Positions 53,145 to 64,000 of a stretch of 64,000 nt of DNA are shown piece after piece. Every line of letters begins with the position of its first letter. Position 1 is the first letter of the stretch. The position numbers and the translations under genes were made by a program. The notes beneath the pieces were generated by a model. That model was not told the origin of the DNA. It did not search any database and was given only the letters and a program-made list of their open reading frames with translations. This DNA comes from Pseudorasbora parva (lineage: Eukaryota; Chordata; Actinopteri; Cypriniformes; Gobionidae). The DNA lies in contig NC_090179.1 in the NCBI RefSeq assembly GCF_024679245.1, forward strand, positions 3,222,820 through 3,286,819, written 5' to 3'.

Positions 53145-55557
53145 AGCCCTTTGTTAAGTCCAATGTCGAATAAAAGCGAGCCGTGCCTAGCCGATCTAAC
53201 AGCTCGTCCACCCGTGGCATTGGATACGCGTCGAATTTTGACACAGCATTCACCTTGCGATAATCTACGCAGAACCGGACGGAGCCGTCGGTTTTCGGAA
53301 CTAAAACTATCGGGCTGGCCCAGTCACTGTTAGATTCCTCGATTACTCCCATGTCTAACATTGCGCTCAATTCGTCCTGAACCACCTTTTTCTTATGTTC
53401 AGGTAAGCGATACGGCCGGCTGCGAACTACCACGCCCGGTTCGGTCTCAATGTGGTGCTGAATGAGGTTTGTACGGCCCGGTAGAGGCGAGAACACGTCG
53501 GTGAACTCCGCCTGTAACGTTGTTAAATCAGTGAGTTGGGACGGTGAGAGGTGATCTCCCCCTGGGGCCAGAGCGAAAGATTGTCGTTTGATGTTCGCCT
53601 CTGGGCCGAGATCCTCCTCTCCCCCGACCACCGACACCAACATCACTGATTCGGCCTCATTCCATTTTTTGAGGAGATTGAGGTGATATACCTGACGCGC
53701 CCCTCCCCTATCGGACCGTATAACCTCATAATCAAGATCCCCGACTTGTCGTGCGACCTCAAACGGCCCCTGCCACTTAGCCATTAATTTAGAGCTAGAC
53801 GTTGGGAGTAATACGAGTACTTTCTCTCCCGGTGAAAATTTGCGTAGTCTCGTTCCCCTGTTATACAGCCGGCTCTGGCGGTCCTGGGCTTGTAACAAAT
53901 TCTCCCTTGATAGCCTTTCCAAAGTGTGGAGTTTTGTTCTCAAGTCCAGCACGTATTGAATTTCGTTTTTGCCTTGAGAAGGCCCCTCCTCCCGAGCCTC
54001 TCGCAGGACATCCAGTACCCCTCGGGGCTGGCGTCCATAGAGGAGCTCAAAGGGAGAAAACCCCGTGGAGGCTTGTGGGACCTCCCGCACAGCGAAGGGT
54101 TCTAAGAGGGGTTCTAACCACTTGTCCCAATCTTTGGCGTCATTCTGTACGAACTTTCGGATCATGGATTTAAGCGTGCGATTAAACCGTTCGACCAGTC
54201 CGTCTGTTTGTGGGTGATAGACGCTAGTTCGAATCGATCTAACGCCCAATAACCCGTACAGCTCGCGTAACGTACGTGACATAAAAGCCGTGCCTTGATC
54301 GGTGAGGATTTCCTTCAGAACCCCCACCCAGGAGATAAGACGAAACAGCGCGTCCGCAACACTTTTCGAAGAAATGTTGCGGAGGGCTACTGCCTCCGGA
54401 TACCGCGTTGCATAATCCACTATGACTAGTGCAAAGCAGTGTACCCGTGCGGATCGCTCTAATGGCCCGATGAAGTCCATCGCAATTCTCTCGAAGGGGA
54501 CCTGCATTAATGGAAGGGGGCGCAAAGGCGCTTTTGGGGCGGCCAGTGGATTCACCAACTGACATTCCGGACACGCCGCGCACCACCTGCGCACGTTGTC
54601 ATGAATGCCTGGCCAGAAAAATCGGGTCATGAGGCGATTCAGTGTAGCCGCCTGTCCCAAATGTCCCGCCATATGATTCGTATGAGTCGCTTGGAAAAGC
54701 ATTTCCCTGCGGCTCTTTGGAACTAACAACTGGGTTGTATCTATTTTTGTCCGAGCGTCTTGGGTCACTCGATGCAACCGATCTTTTATAATGGCAAAGT
54801 ACGGATAGAAGAGAGGAAGAGCAGGTCGGAGAGACTGGCCATTGATGGCACGGACCTGCTGACACGCGTGTTTTAATGTCTCATCCTGGGACTGCTCCAG
54901 AGGAAAGTCATCCCGGTCCAAGAGAATACTGGGACTAACCGCCACCTCAACTCTATGCTTTTCCCCCCGGAATTGAATAGAGATTGGGACCACCGGATAT
55001 TCCACCACATCCCCGTGCACACACCGCACCTTAACCATGCGGCTTGTATCCAATGCCCCCAATTGAATCAGGTTTTGATGGATGGAGGTTTGGTTACAAC
55101 CTGAATCCACCAAGGCCTGGTAAGTACCCCCCTCGATACTCATAGGTATTTGGTACTCACCCGCGTGACCGGGGGTGACCTGGGGAACGTCTGGGACCCG
55201 GACCATCATCCCCACCTCCATCACTGGGCACCGGTCAACAAAATGGTCCGGGTCGCCGCAACACCAACAGGCCAGCCCAGACCTACCCGCCGCTCCGGTG
55301 GCGGGGAGTGGGCTGGAGACTTGGCGCGGAGAGAGCGTAGAAATGGAAACACTGTCTCCTCCGCCTGCCGTAGGCCCCTCCCCCCTGGGCGGAGCCATCG
55401 AGGACCCGAAGTAGCCTTGGCCCCGGCTCCGGGGGAGGGCCCGTGGAGGTATTGGTGGTCTCGACCTAGACAGAGGGACAGGGCGAGAGAGAGAAGGGGA
55501 GGGAAGAGAGAGAGAATTAGTGGTGGTATTTTCGCCGACCCCTGGGCACGCCACCAT
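52975..55557 (-). pseudogene. Gmr1-like pol: zinc knuckle, protease, integrase, RT start
   Basis: 860 codons. CCHC knuckle C97-C100-H105-C110; protease ALVDSG with D151; integrase HHCC H295/H299/C326/C329 and DDE D361, D420, E456 (35 residues between the last two, as expected); GPY/F-like AKWQGPFEVARQVG near 593; RT start with VIEESNSDWASPIVLVPK near 738 and FYSTLDLTKGYA near 795. The RT frame is lost near 53145. The reading order is the point of interest. Confidence 0.9.
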
Positions 55558-55599
55558 GTGGTCCTCCGCCAGATTGATGGCCGAGTCCAGCGACGTGGG

Positions 55600-56244
55600 T
55601 CAGTGGCACTGGACCCATTCGGCCGTCTTCTTTGGCAGCCAAGCGATGAACTGTTCCAGTACCACCAGATCGATCACTTTGTCCACATCGCTTCCCTTGG
55701 CCAGGAGCCATTTGCGGCAGGAGTCCCGGAGCTGTTGGGCCAATGCGAAGGGCCGGCCTGCATCGCCCCAGTCCAGAGACCGAAAGTGCTGGCGGTGTTG
55801 TTCGGGCGACTGACCGACCCGCTGGATAATGGCCCACTTCAGATCGTTGAAGACAAGGAGATTCACGACCGGAAGTTGGTGGGCAGCCACCTGGGCTTCT
55901 CCAGACAGTAACGGAATTAGGCGCATCGGCCATTGCTCGCGGGGCCACCCGCAGGCCTCCGTGGATTTCTGGAACAGTTCCAGGAAGACCTCCGGGTCAT
56001 CTTGCGGTCCCATCTTGTGCAGGGGGACAGTCAAAGGGACGGTTGACTGCCCGGTGGCTCCGGCGCGAACCTCCGTCCAGCTCCGGAACCTCTCGCGGTC
56101 CTCCTGCTGGGCCTGGACAATCGCCTGGAAGCGGCGCTCTTGATCCATGCGCAGGTCCAGCAGGGCTTGATGGTGTTCACGGTGCAGGACCGCGAGGGAC
56201 GTGATGATGTCCGCAAATGGCGTGGAGGACGGTGTTGTCTGCAT
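55600..56244 (-). pseudogene. Gmr1-like gag with SCAN-related capsid domain
   Basis: 214 codons from ATG at 56244. N-terminal coiled-coil-like part (LHREHHQALLDLRMDQERR) and then a SCAN-like segment: DDPEVFLELFQKSTEACGW, PREQWPMRLIPLLSGEAQ, FRSLDW and QQLRDSCRKWL. Vertebrate SCAN domains are known to derive from Gmr1-like capsid. A TGA at 55600-55602 ends it, but the same frame goes on open into the zinc-knuckle region, so this is either a mutation or a gag-pol boundary. Confidence 0.85.
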
Positions 56245-56268
56245 GGCGGCGGCGTGGGTCCTTCTTCC

Positions 56269-56286
56269 TCCCGGGTTTCGGCACCA
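56269..56286 (-). promoter_or_regulatory. tRNA-Phe primer binding site
   Basis: Minus-strand TGGTGCCGAAACCCGGGA, one base from the 5' LTR. It is exactly complementary to the 3' end of vertebrate tRNA-Phe including CCA (from knowledge of that tRNA). Confidence 0.88.
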
Positions 56287-56287
56287 G

Positions 56288-56638
56288 TGTAGAGGATCGT
56301 GTGTGGGGTAAGGAAGAGGACACGGGTCGGCTGGACTACTGACGTTTTATTGGTAAACTCAAGGTAACTTTCTCTTTGCACCACAGTGCACGCTCAACTC
56401 AAAACATTTGTCATAATCACTTCCGTGTTGTGATCATCCGGGAACTCTGGGGGACACGTCAGTAGTCCTTCTCTCTCTCACTGGCTTCCATCTCTCCATG
56501 GCTCTTATACTCTCCCCGCGCCAATTACTGGAATGAGAGACAGGTGTTGGTAGTTTGTGTCCAACCACTCACTTACCGCTCGTCTCCCGCCTCTCTCTCC
56601 CGCTGCAGACCTCGCTGAACCACGCCCCCTCTGCCACA
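56288..56638 (-). repeat. 5' LTR of Gmr1-like element
   Basis: 351 bp, starting at TGTAGAGGATCG on the plus strand and ending CTGCCACA. Nearly identical to 50038-50399, with small indels in the ctctct run and one in gaaccac(gccccc)tct. Low LTR divergence indicates a fairly recent insertion. Confidence 0.9.
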
Positions 56639-57395
56639 GCCTTGTTGATACCAGAGGTCAGAGGAGAATAGGCCGACTAATTCAAGCTGATAGAAGAGCA
56701 ACTTTAACTTAAATAACCACTTGTTAGAACAGAGGTATGCAGCGAAGCATTTGTAAAGCCAGAACACGCACAACCTTGAGGCGGATGGGCTACAACAGCA
56801 GAAGACCCCATCGGGTACCACTCATCTCCACTACAAATAGGAAAAAGAGGCTACAATTTGCACAAGCTCACCGAAATTGGACAGTTGAAGACTGGAAAAA
56901 TGTTGCCTGGTCTGACGAGTCTTGATTTCTTTCTTGATTTAGATGGTAGAGTCAGAATTTTGCATAAACAGAATGAAAACAGGGATCCATCATGCCTTGT
57001 TACCACTGTGCAGGCTGGTGGTGGTGGTGTAATGTTGTGGGGGATGTTTTCTTGGCACACGTTAGGCCCCTTAGTGCCAGTTGGGCATCGTTTAAATGCC
57101 ACGGCCTACCTGAGCTTTGTTTTTGACCATGTCCATCCCTTTATGACCACCATGTACCCATCCTCTGATGACTACTTCCAGCTCGAATAATTTCAAATTG
57201 GTTTCATGAACATGACAATGAGCTCAACGTAATGGCCCCCACAGTCACCAGATCTCAACCCAATAGAGCATCTTTGGGATGTGGTGGAACGGGAGCTTTG
57301 TGCCCTGGATGTGCATCCCACAAAGCTATGTCAACTGCAAGATGCTATCTTGTGATTGTACTCATCATTCTTCTTCCTCCAAACACATTTAGTGG

Positions 57396-57430
57396 AATTA
57401 TGACCAAAACGTTTTTGGTCATAATTCTCC
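57396..57430. repeat. Short palindrome in Tc1-like end
   Basis: aattatgaccaaaacg is directly followed by tttttggtcataatt, its near-perfect reverse complement. It looks like a Tc1-type end folded on itself, next to the right Tc1 part. Confidence 0.6.
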
Positions 57431-57434
57431 CATG

Positions 57435-59264
57435 ACTCCTCTGGATCATCGAAATGGTCATTGGCAAACTTAAGACGGACCTGCACATATGCTGTGTGCC
57501 AACCCTGTAGGTTGGCTGTGTGCGTTTCTCTCTCCCCCTCTCTTCCTCTCTCTCTTTCGCTCCATTTGTTAGGTTGTGTACAATTCCTGTATATTGTACG
57601 GTACATTTTTTAACAGTGCACACATTATTTGTGGAGGTGCACAATTATGTCTCTAGTGTCTTTGGACAGCTTTGGTCTTGGCCATGTTAGTAGTTGGATT
57701 TTTACTGATTGTATGGGGTGGAGAGGTGTCTTTATGCAGCTAAAGACCACAAACAGCACTCAAAAAAATTACTTTTGTGTTAACATGAATAATTTTTTTG
57801 AATATATGTAAGCTCCTTGTGTTGTGACAACACAACTGAAAGAGAAAGAATCTATGTGAAATGGTAATGTCCAACTTAATCAATGGAATTGCTTCCCTGT
57901 AACTTTAACTGGTTAAGTTTAGTGAACATGCTTTAGTTTCTTTAAAGCTGGCTAAATATGTTTCACTCAACCAAAACAAGGACATTTTTCTCAAATAACT
58001 AATTTCAATTATGGACAGTGGTTCCATCCAATTAGTTATTGTTACTTTAACTCAGTGGTTTCTATTTAAAGTTAAGCCATTCAAAGCAGCATTTTGCTTG
58101 TGTGTGATTGTCTTGTAGAGTCATAAAAAGTCAAGATATGTAACAGATTATCAAACTGTATTTGTTAAACAGTTGCAATACAACAGTGTTTTAAACAGCT
58201 CAGTGTGCAAATGCATTAACATTAGCTAAATCATTTTTTACAACATCATACTTTTAAGAGCCAAGAGTCATTCTTCTTCAAACTCACTGAAAGTAAAAAA
58301 AAAAAAAAATACAATAAAAAAAGGGCCGTTCATCTTCAGACACAGATGAAGATATTAGTGTTGAAATCCAATGGCTAAGAAAGGCCTTCATTGACACCAA
58401 TGTCATTTCCTCTCTCAAGACCCATAAAAGGCAATAAAGACGTCGTTACAAAGCCCTTCTCACTACAGCGGCTCTACAATCGTTTTATGAAGCCAAGAGA
58501 ATAGTGTTTGGGCGCAAAAACAACTTAATAACAACTTATATATTGATGGGCCAATATCAAAAAGTTTTGAACTGTTATGAATCAGCGTATTGATTCATGA
58601 TTCAGATTGCGTGTCAAACTGCTAAAATCACGTGACATTGGTGATCCGAACCATAAATCGTTTCACTAATTCATAACGGTTTAAAGCTTTGTTTTGAAAT
58701 TAGCCCATCACAATATCATGACAGTAGATATGCAGATAACGACTCGAGAAAAAGGGCGACTCAAGAGAAAAACTTGCAGAACAATCAGAGTTTGCTAAAG
58801 TAGATGGAGAAGATGAAATAAGTGCGTCACAGGATGATAATGACAGAGCTGGTGAGTTGCACATGGTTCCACTTTGAGATGAGTCCACATGTGGTATGGG
58901 TGGGTTCATTGGATTCTGTCAAAAATACCACTTTTAGGGTACTTTTATCTTGAATTTCTGATGTGGACATGAGATTCATAAACTCATTGTCAAATTTTAT
59001 ATTTAGTCAGAGAGCGTATGCAAGTGTATGCACACTATACTGTTCATGTCCAGAAAGGGAATAGAAACATCATCAAAGTAGTGCATATGAGACATCAGTG
59101 GGTTAATTAGAATCTTTTGAAGCATAAAAATAACAAAAACTACGACTTTATTCAGCATTGTCTTCTCTTCCGGGTTTGTTTTCAATCCTCAAATAAAGAT
59201 TAGAGCGGTTATGAATCAGTGTATTGATTCATGATTCGGCTCGCGAGTAAAACTGCTGAAATCA
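57435..59264. other. Intergenic, repeat-like, no gene seen
   Basis: Includes a tct-rich run (57520-57560), an A-run at 58291-58305 and gaatcagcgtattgattcat blocks at about 58575 and 59212 belonging to a fish repeat that is also present in reverse near 59520. No reading frame of interest. Confidence 0.4.
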
Positions 59265-59490
59265 TAGCTATCAAAATCCAGTGTTCGGCATTTTGCGTAC
59301 GTGAGTTTTTGTTGTAGATGTCTAAAAAAAAAAAAAAAAAATTGTGTACTGTTCTAATTAATTGAGATTTCTTACAGCTATTACAGGTTGTTGGCCTTGT
59401 CTGTTTCGTTGCTTCTATTACTCTCACCTTTTTTGTAAGTCGCTTTGGATAAAAGCGTCTGCTAAATGATTAAATGTAAATGTAAATGTC
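59265..59490 (+). mobile_element. 5'-truncated L2-type LINE tail
   Basis: Ends with the fish L2/SINE tail gtaagtcgctttggataa + aagcgtctgctaaatgatta and a short (aaatgt)n run. It is flanked by aatca (59260-59264, 59491-59495) and splits a gaatcagtgtattgattcat-type repeat. Confidence 0.8.
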
Positions 59491-59800
59491 AATCACGTGA
59501 CATTGGTGATCCGAATCATGAATCAATACGCTGATTCATAAATGTTTGAATATCTTTGGTCTTATGGGTGTCCAACGACATTAGGGTAAGTAATTAATGA
59601 CAATTTTAATTTTGGGGTTAACTAACCCTTTAAAGATTAATCCTTATGAAACATACAAATGTTATTCAATCAAGAGCAGTGACTAATGTCCTCGTCTTTT
59701 GTTGTTTGACATTAAACAGACAGTAGTAAAGGTTACTGTCCCTTTAAGACCTAATGCACAGATATGCGTTGTCTTTCTCGACTGTATAAAGTTCAGTTAA

Positions 59801-60974
59801 AGGGGGGGTGAAACACTCAGTTTCAGTCAATCTCATGTCAATCTTGAGTACCTATAGAGTAGTATTGCATCCTTCATATCTCCGAAAAGTCTTTAGTTTT
59901 ATCATATTTATAAAAGCAATATAGGCTGTACCGAGTCTTTCCGGAAAAAACCGAGCGCCTGGAGGCGTATCGTGTAGGCGGAGCTAAAGAATGACAAGCG
60001 CGCAAAGCGGTGACGTCCTCAAGCGTGGAGAAACCCATCGCTATCTCAGCTAATACAGATAATGATCCAGAATCAAATCTGAGGGAGAAATAAATTGAAC
60101 AGGAGAAACGGCAACAGCAGGACGTCCGTCTCTGTGGTATGTAAGTTACTGTATTTAATGGCCTCTCCACATTTCTGTGTGTTTACTCGCAGTGTATGAG
60201 GACATGATTCGGTTTATGGACTATTGTATGCGACTAGACCTTAGAAGTAGCAAGCAAAACGGTTTTGCACGTCAGACTAGTGTAACGTTATACAGAGAAC
60301 AACAATGGAGTAACCGTTAGCGCATTTGAATCACGCGATCGTGTCGTTTACTGATGTTTACTCATGCGACGGTAGCCAATAGCAGAGACATTTGAAGCAG
60401 TTTAAGTTAACTCACCATCGAAGCTTTATCGCTGGGACCGCTCCGTCAGAAACACACTTCTTTGGTATGATTTGGTAAAGTCCTGTGACAGCAGTGGCGT
60501 GTAAATCCATTTTGAGACGCGACTGAAGCGATGCCTTGAAGCTTCCCGTCATTTCTGCGTTCAAATCGGTTCAAATGCAGCGCTGCCTTCCCGGAATGCT
60601 GTGCTGAAGCGTTGAAGTCGCTTGATGTCACGCACAGGAATAAAGGGGAGCGCGGCGCCGTTCACGGACGACTGGATCTGCAGCTGAGAGACTGTTTACA
60701 GCGTGCTCTAGTCACGCGCGCGCGCACCCTACCGGGAGAAGAGCCCGTACGGCCCATACAAGGACCTTCCGCTCTATTAACGTCAAGTCGACCCATCCTC
60801 GAAAAAAACTCGCCGAAACTTGTGAGAAACCGGAAGGAGTATTTTTGACACAGAAATACTCCATCAAACGTCCAACATTAGTTTTTGAAACTTTGTCTAT
60901 GTTTAGGATGGGAATCCAAGTCTTTAACAGTGTAAACAGCTCAGTATGCAGGAAACAGCATTTCACCCCCCCCT
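59801..60974 (-). mobile_element. TTAA-flanked AGGGGG element, copy 3
   Basis: Left end agggggggtgaaacactcag after TTAA (59797-59800), right end catttcacccccccct before TTAA (60975-60978). Same orientation as copy 2. It keeps the GC-rich core and the same small frame starting MTSSDFNASAQHSGK (60631 to 60446, minus). Confidence 0.88.
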
Positions 60975-61192
60975 TTAAGCCATATTCAGACTATGTCTGC
61001 TTGGATACTCATCAAGATGGATATGTCATACTTTTTTTGTGAGTTTGTCCGTTCAAACGCAAGACTTGAAAGATAACTCAATATTATATTACAGATCTTC
61101 TCACAGCGAGTGTGCGCATGTTTAAATTGGCAAGACTTAAATAGGTTTAGTTTAAACACAGGTAGCAACGCTGATCAACAATAGCGGAACTG

Positions 61193-61294
61193 GGCTGCGT
61201 TTCCCAAAAGCATCGTAAGCCTAAATTTATCGTAGAGACCATTGGTGACAATTGTTCTACGATCAACTTAAGCTTTTGGAAAACGCAGCCCTGT
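61193..61294. mobile_element. Small palindromic MITE (GGGCTGCGTTTCCCAAAAGC)
   Basis: gggctgcgtttcccaaaagc at the left is mirrored by gcttttggaaaacgcagccc at the right; the middle (gtaagcctaaatttatcgta / tctacgatcaactt) is also partly paired. This motif is common in fish genomes. Confidence 0.75.
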
Positions 61295-61815
61295 CGGTTT
61301 TATGCGTTATTTTCAAGTTACACACCATACTATAGATGCGTCATCAGATTTGAGATGAACTGCAGTGCAAGTGCTACAGAACTGTGGATGAACAATGGTG
61401 CGGTTTAATTTTTTTTAAGGCACATTTTACAAATTACAAACCACATTAATCTTAACTAATATAAATGTTGAATTTAATCATTTATAAGTTATTTATAATT
61501 GTTCATGAAGGCTGGAAATGAAAAACACCTTAACATATTAAGGTTTGCAGAATTATTAGCTAAAAAAGAGATTTTACTCAGACTTAAAACTTAACGGGAT
61601 TGGCCATGAGAAAGATGCAATACTAATGTAAATGCCCATTAGAAATGTAAATGCCCATTGGGAAACTAATGTAATGTAAATGCCCATTGGGAAATGCCCA
61701 TGAGAAAGATGCAATACTAATGTAACACTAGACATTGTAGTTAAGGCATGACCATTGAACAGTAAATTGCTCATTGGGTCAGACAAAAACAGGTGGAGAA
61801 GAAAAGACACAATAA

Positions 61816-62499
61816 GGCCCTGTCCACACGAACACGGGTATTTTCAAAACCGCAGCTTTTTCTACGCGGTTTGGCTGTTCGTCCAAACGCTGTATCCGGT
61901 TACTAAAACCGGACTTTTTTGAAAACTCCGGCCAGGGTGAAGATTTTTAGAAACTCCGGTTACAGCGTTGTCGTGTAGATGGTGAAACCGGAGATTTCAT
62001 TTTTTTAAATTGAAGTGTGCGCCGTTCTCTCCTTTGTTTGACGTCAGATTTTCCACATCTCCTTTTGATTTACGTGAGTCGATTCTATGCGCTGGACTCC
62101 ACTAACAGCGCTTATCACACGTATATCCTACAGATACATGTTCAGTTATTTCATTGTATTGCAGAACAAAGGCGCCAGAATGCAATAATACAAAATATTA
62201 AAGCAAGTGTGTGAAGCTATTACAGTCCACTTCGGCCCTGCACCTGTGTATACAGTTACCTGTCACTGAGTCCAAAGCAAAGGAACTTGTAGAAGGGTTT
62301 CACTTGAGCCCATGGCATCCCTCAGTCAGTGCAATGTGCATCGGTGCAGTGAATGGGACCCATATGGAAATCAGGCAGCCAATCATAGCGTATAGTTTTG
62401 CGTTCTCATGTGGACAGATTTGTTTTTAAAACCGTGCTTGTGTGGACGCGATTGAAAAACTCCGGTAATAAAAATACCCGTGTACGTGTGGACTAGCCC
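61816..62499 (+). mobile_element. PIF/Harbinger-derived element with DDE remnant
   Basis: Ends ggccctgtccacacg / tgtggactagccc with TSD taa (61813-61815, 62500-62502). The frame near 62310-62380 has SAMCIGAVNGTHMEIRQP, matching the CIGA(V/I)DGTH catalytic stretch of Harbinger nucleases (here Asn replaces the Asp). Only a small piece of the nuclease remains. Confidence 0.8.
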
Positions 62500-62502
62500 T
62501 AA

Positions 62503-64000
62503 ATAGATAAAGAATAATTAAGGTGAATAATTGAACAGGGCTCAACATTAACGCTTGTCCGAAAGCCCAACAACATCCCCCTGAAGGTATCTATGTATAT
62601 AAGTTATTAAGCTTGAACCCAGAACATGTCTGGACAAGTCTCCACATGCAGTATATATACAGAGGTGGAGAGACTGACTTTTTTGTCTCTTGCACAAAAT
62701 GGACAGCTGCATGTTTGTGGTTCTGTGAGTGAATGATTAAGAAGTAAGTTTTGTTTACATTCTATATTGTTCAAACTTTAACATTTAATAGCCTGACTTA
62801 CTGTTACTCACATTTTGAATAGTATATTCGTTTTATGTTATCTGTAATACTGTTTATATTAGAAACTTATATTGCATTTGTTTCTTTGTTCATTGTAGAC
62901 CACACATACCGTATAGATGAATGCCTGTAATACCTCATACATGCAGAAATAATCAGAATAAAACCCTTCATCTGGGACACTGTCTCTCTCACTTCAATTT
63001 CTTCATCCTTTTCTACTAGTACCTAACCAAACCCTTTGAGCGTCCCATACGCTTGTTTAACACTTGTCCGCTTGTCCGGGACAAGTGGATTTTTTGAAGG
63101 GACAAGTAAAAAATAATTTTACTTGCCCGACGGACAAGAGCCTGATTAAAACAAAAAAATAACTAGCGAAACACCAAAATGCAAGAATGATTGTGCATTA
63201 ATTTAGTGTAAATGGGGATCGATAGTGGTGGATAATAATATATGATGAGATGATGATAACAAGGTCGCGCTGTTGACGCTCGTGCAACCTCTCGAGGAGA
63301 AATTACAACACTAGAGCGTTTAAGCTGTTTCCTGAATACCATCACGACTGAAAATGACACTGCTTTCATATGACAGTTTCATAAACAATTAATTAACATT
63401 CACTTAAAGTCACTTACATTTTAGATGCAATATTGAGTGCTTTTGTTCGATTTCAGCAGCGAAAATCGTTCTTCACACACAGCAGAACCGTAACGCGTCT
63501 CACAGCAACAAGTGTGTTACTGAAAGATTCAGTGTTTGAATGAATCATTTGAATGAACGACTCAATGGCTGACTCATTAAGACGGGCCACCTGCTGCCAC
63601 CTACTGGAGGTTTAGTTTCATGTTTAAATATACTTTCCAACATTTCTTTTTTGTCTATTCAAAACTACAAATCTCAAAACATTATTTAATGCAGTTGTAA
63701 TTTTTCAGTGTAAATTATTTAATTTTATTGTTAACAGCCCTTATAGTCTTAATTTAATTGAATGTATTGATCAAATTTAACAATATAAAATTAAACCTGA
63801 AGCATAGCCTATATTTAATAAGATTAGGGGGAAAATACCCTTTATAAAAGGTACAAATATCACAAATTTGAAATGATTCAATAAAAAAATAAAAAATAGA
63901 AATTCACAAATATGCAGATTTAAATATGTCAAAGCTGATTGAACACTGGTGAGAATATTGCTTCAGAATAAATTATAGTTACAACACACACACACACACA
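62503..64000. other. Intergenic, mostly unassigned
   Basis: gggctcaacattaacgcttg at about 62539 and cgcttgtccgggacaagtgg near 63070 look like parts of a hAT-type repeat. An (AC)n microsatellite begins at 63984 and runs to the window edge. No gene seen. Confidence 0.4.

Larger units (their letters stand above)
50038..56638 (-). mobile_element. Gmr1-like Ty3/Gypsy retrotransposon, PR-INT-RT-RH order
   Basis: Two LTRs of 351-362 bp (TGTAGAGG...CCACA) and an exact 5-bp TSD gcctt (50033-50037, 56639-56643). On the minus strand the order is: 5' LTR, tRNA-Phe primer site, gag, CCHC knuckle, protease, integrase, GPY/F module, RT, then RNase H and 3' LTR. Integrase before RT is the Copia order, yet RT and RNase H are Gypsy-type; that combination defines Gmr1-like elements. 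The copy is dead: in-frame stop between gag and pol, RT frameshifts, and a 1.77-kb solo LTR at 50788-52553 between RT and RNase H. Confidence 0.9.
49744..57330 (+). mobile_element. Tc1-like transposon split by a Gmr1-like element
   Basis: Left part 49744-49977: FERGIVVGARQAGLSIS and LLGFSVSTISRVYKEW (Tc1 HTH), followed by an inverted duplication. Right part 56639-57330: RIGRLIQADRRATLT, TLRRMGYNSRRP, KKRLQFAQAHRNWTVEDWKN, VAWSDES (first catalytic Asp), GGGGVMLWGMFSW and NPIEHLW-like codons. There are stop codons in the right part. The 6.6-kb retrotransposon lies between, with TSD gcctt, so the Tc1 was there first. Confidence 0.85.

Noticed and set aside
55150..55911. 253-codon plus-strand frame
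   Set aside because: It is antisense to the Gmr1-like gag/pol region, whose minus frame has clear CCHC and protease motifs.
56851..57190. Tc1 C-terminal frames as host genes
   Set aside because: They carry Tc1 motifs (RNWTVEDW, VMLWGMFSW) with stops and belong to the split transposon.

Overview
The window is teleost fish DNA, most likely cyprinid. It carries one host gene that I can decode, a complement factor B / C2-family gene (cfb) on the plus strand. Seventeen exons lie between 6773 and 48969. All splice phases agree, and the exons join to 746 residues plus stop: three CCP (sushi) modules, a von Willebrand A domain with an intact MIDAS, and a serine protease domain with His, Asp and Ser all present. 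Human factor B is 764 residues from 18 exons, so only the signal-peptide exon is missing here. It lies before the window or I failed to recognise it. A poly(A) signal at 49099-49108 ends the gene.

Most of the rest is transposable elements, and they have stretched a gene that is about 6 kb in human to over 42 kb. Layout: 1-5445, a deleted DIRS element split by a hAT element that itself holds a second hAT with a 37-bp minisatellite. 5446-13000, cfb exons 2-8 among MITEs, Tc1 fragments and a SINE. 13473-18312, a 504-bp TAGCCT-type element, a minus-strand DIRS remnant and TA-rich DNA. 18649-22082, exons 9-13 with a TTAA-flanked element. 22591-26592, a three-level nest (3-bp-TSD DNA element > TTAA element > solo LTR) followed by a LINE ORF1 remnant. 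27274-27580, exons 14-15. 27866-29803, a 93-bp minisatellite. 30863-41213, a stack of long-TIR elements and another solo LTR. 42414-42673, exons 16-17. 43240-48219, a third DIRS remnant and a TTAA MITE. 48811-48969, the last exon.

Downstream of the gene a Tc1 element (about 49744-57330) is split by a 6.6-kb LTR retrotransposon with a 5-bp TSD. Its pol order is protease-integrase-RT-RNase H, and it has a SCAN-related gag and a tRNA-Phe primer site, as in Gmr1-like Ty3/Gypsy elements. A 1.77-kb solo LTR interrupts it in turn. The remaining sequence to 64000 holds an L2 tail, a third TTAA element, a small MITE and a Harbinger derivative that keeps a DDE remnant.

No insertion breaks a recognised cfb exon. 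Several insertion sites are settled within the window by comparing filled and empty copies of the host repeat. I found no CRISPR array, operon, RNA gene or new multi-gene system. The most noteworthy items are the Gmr1-like element, the nested insertions with empty-site proof, and two tandem repeats with unusual open-frame properties.
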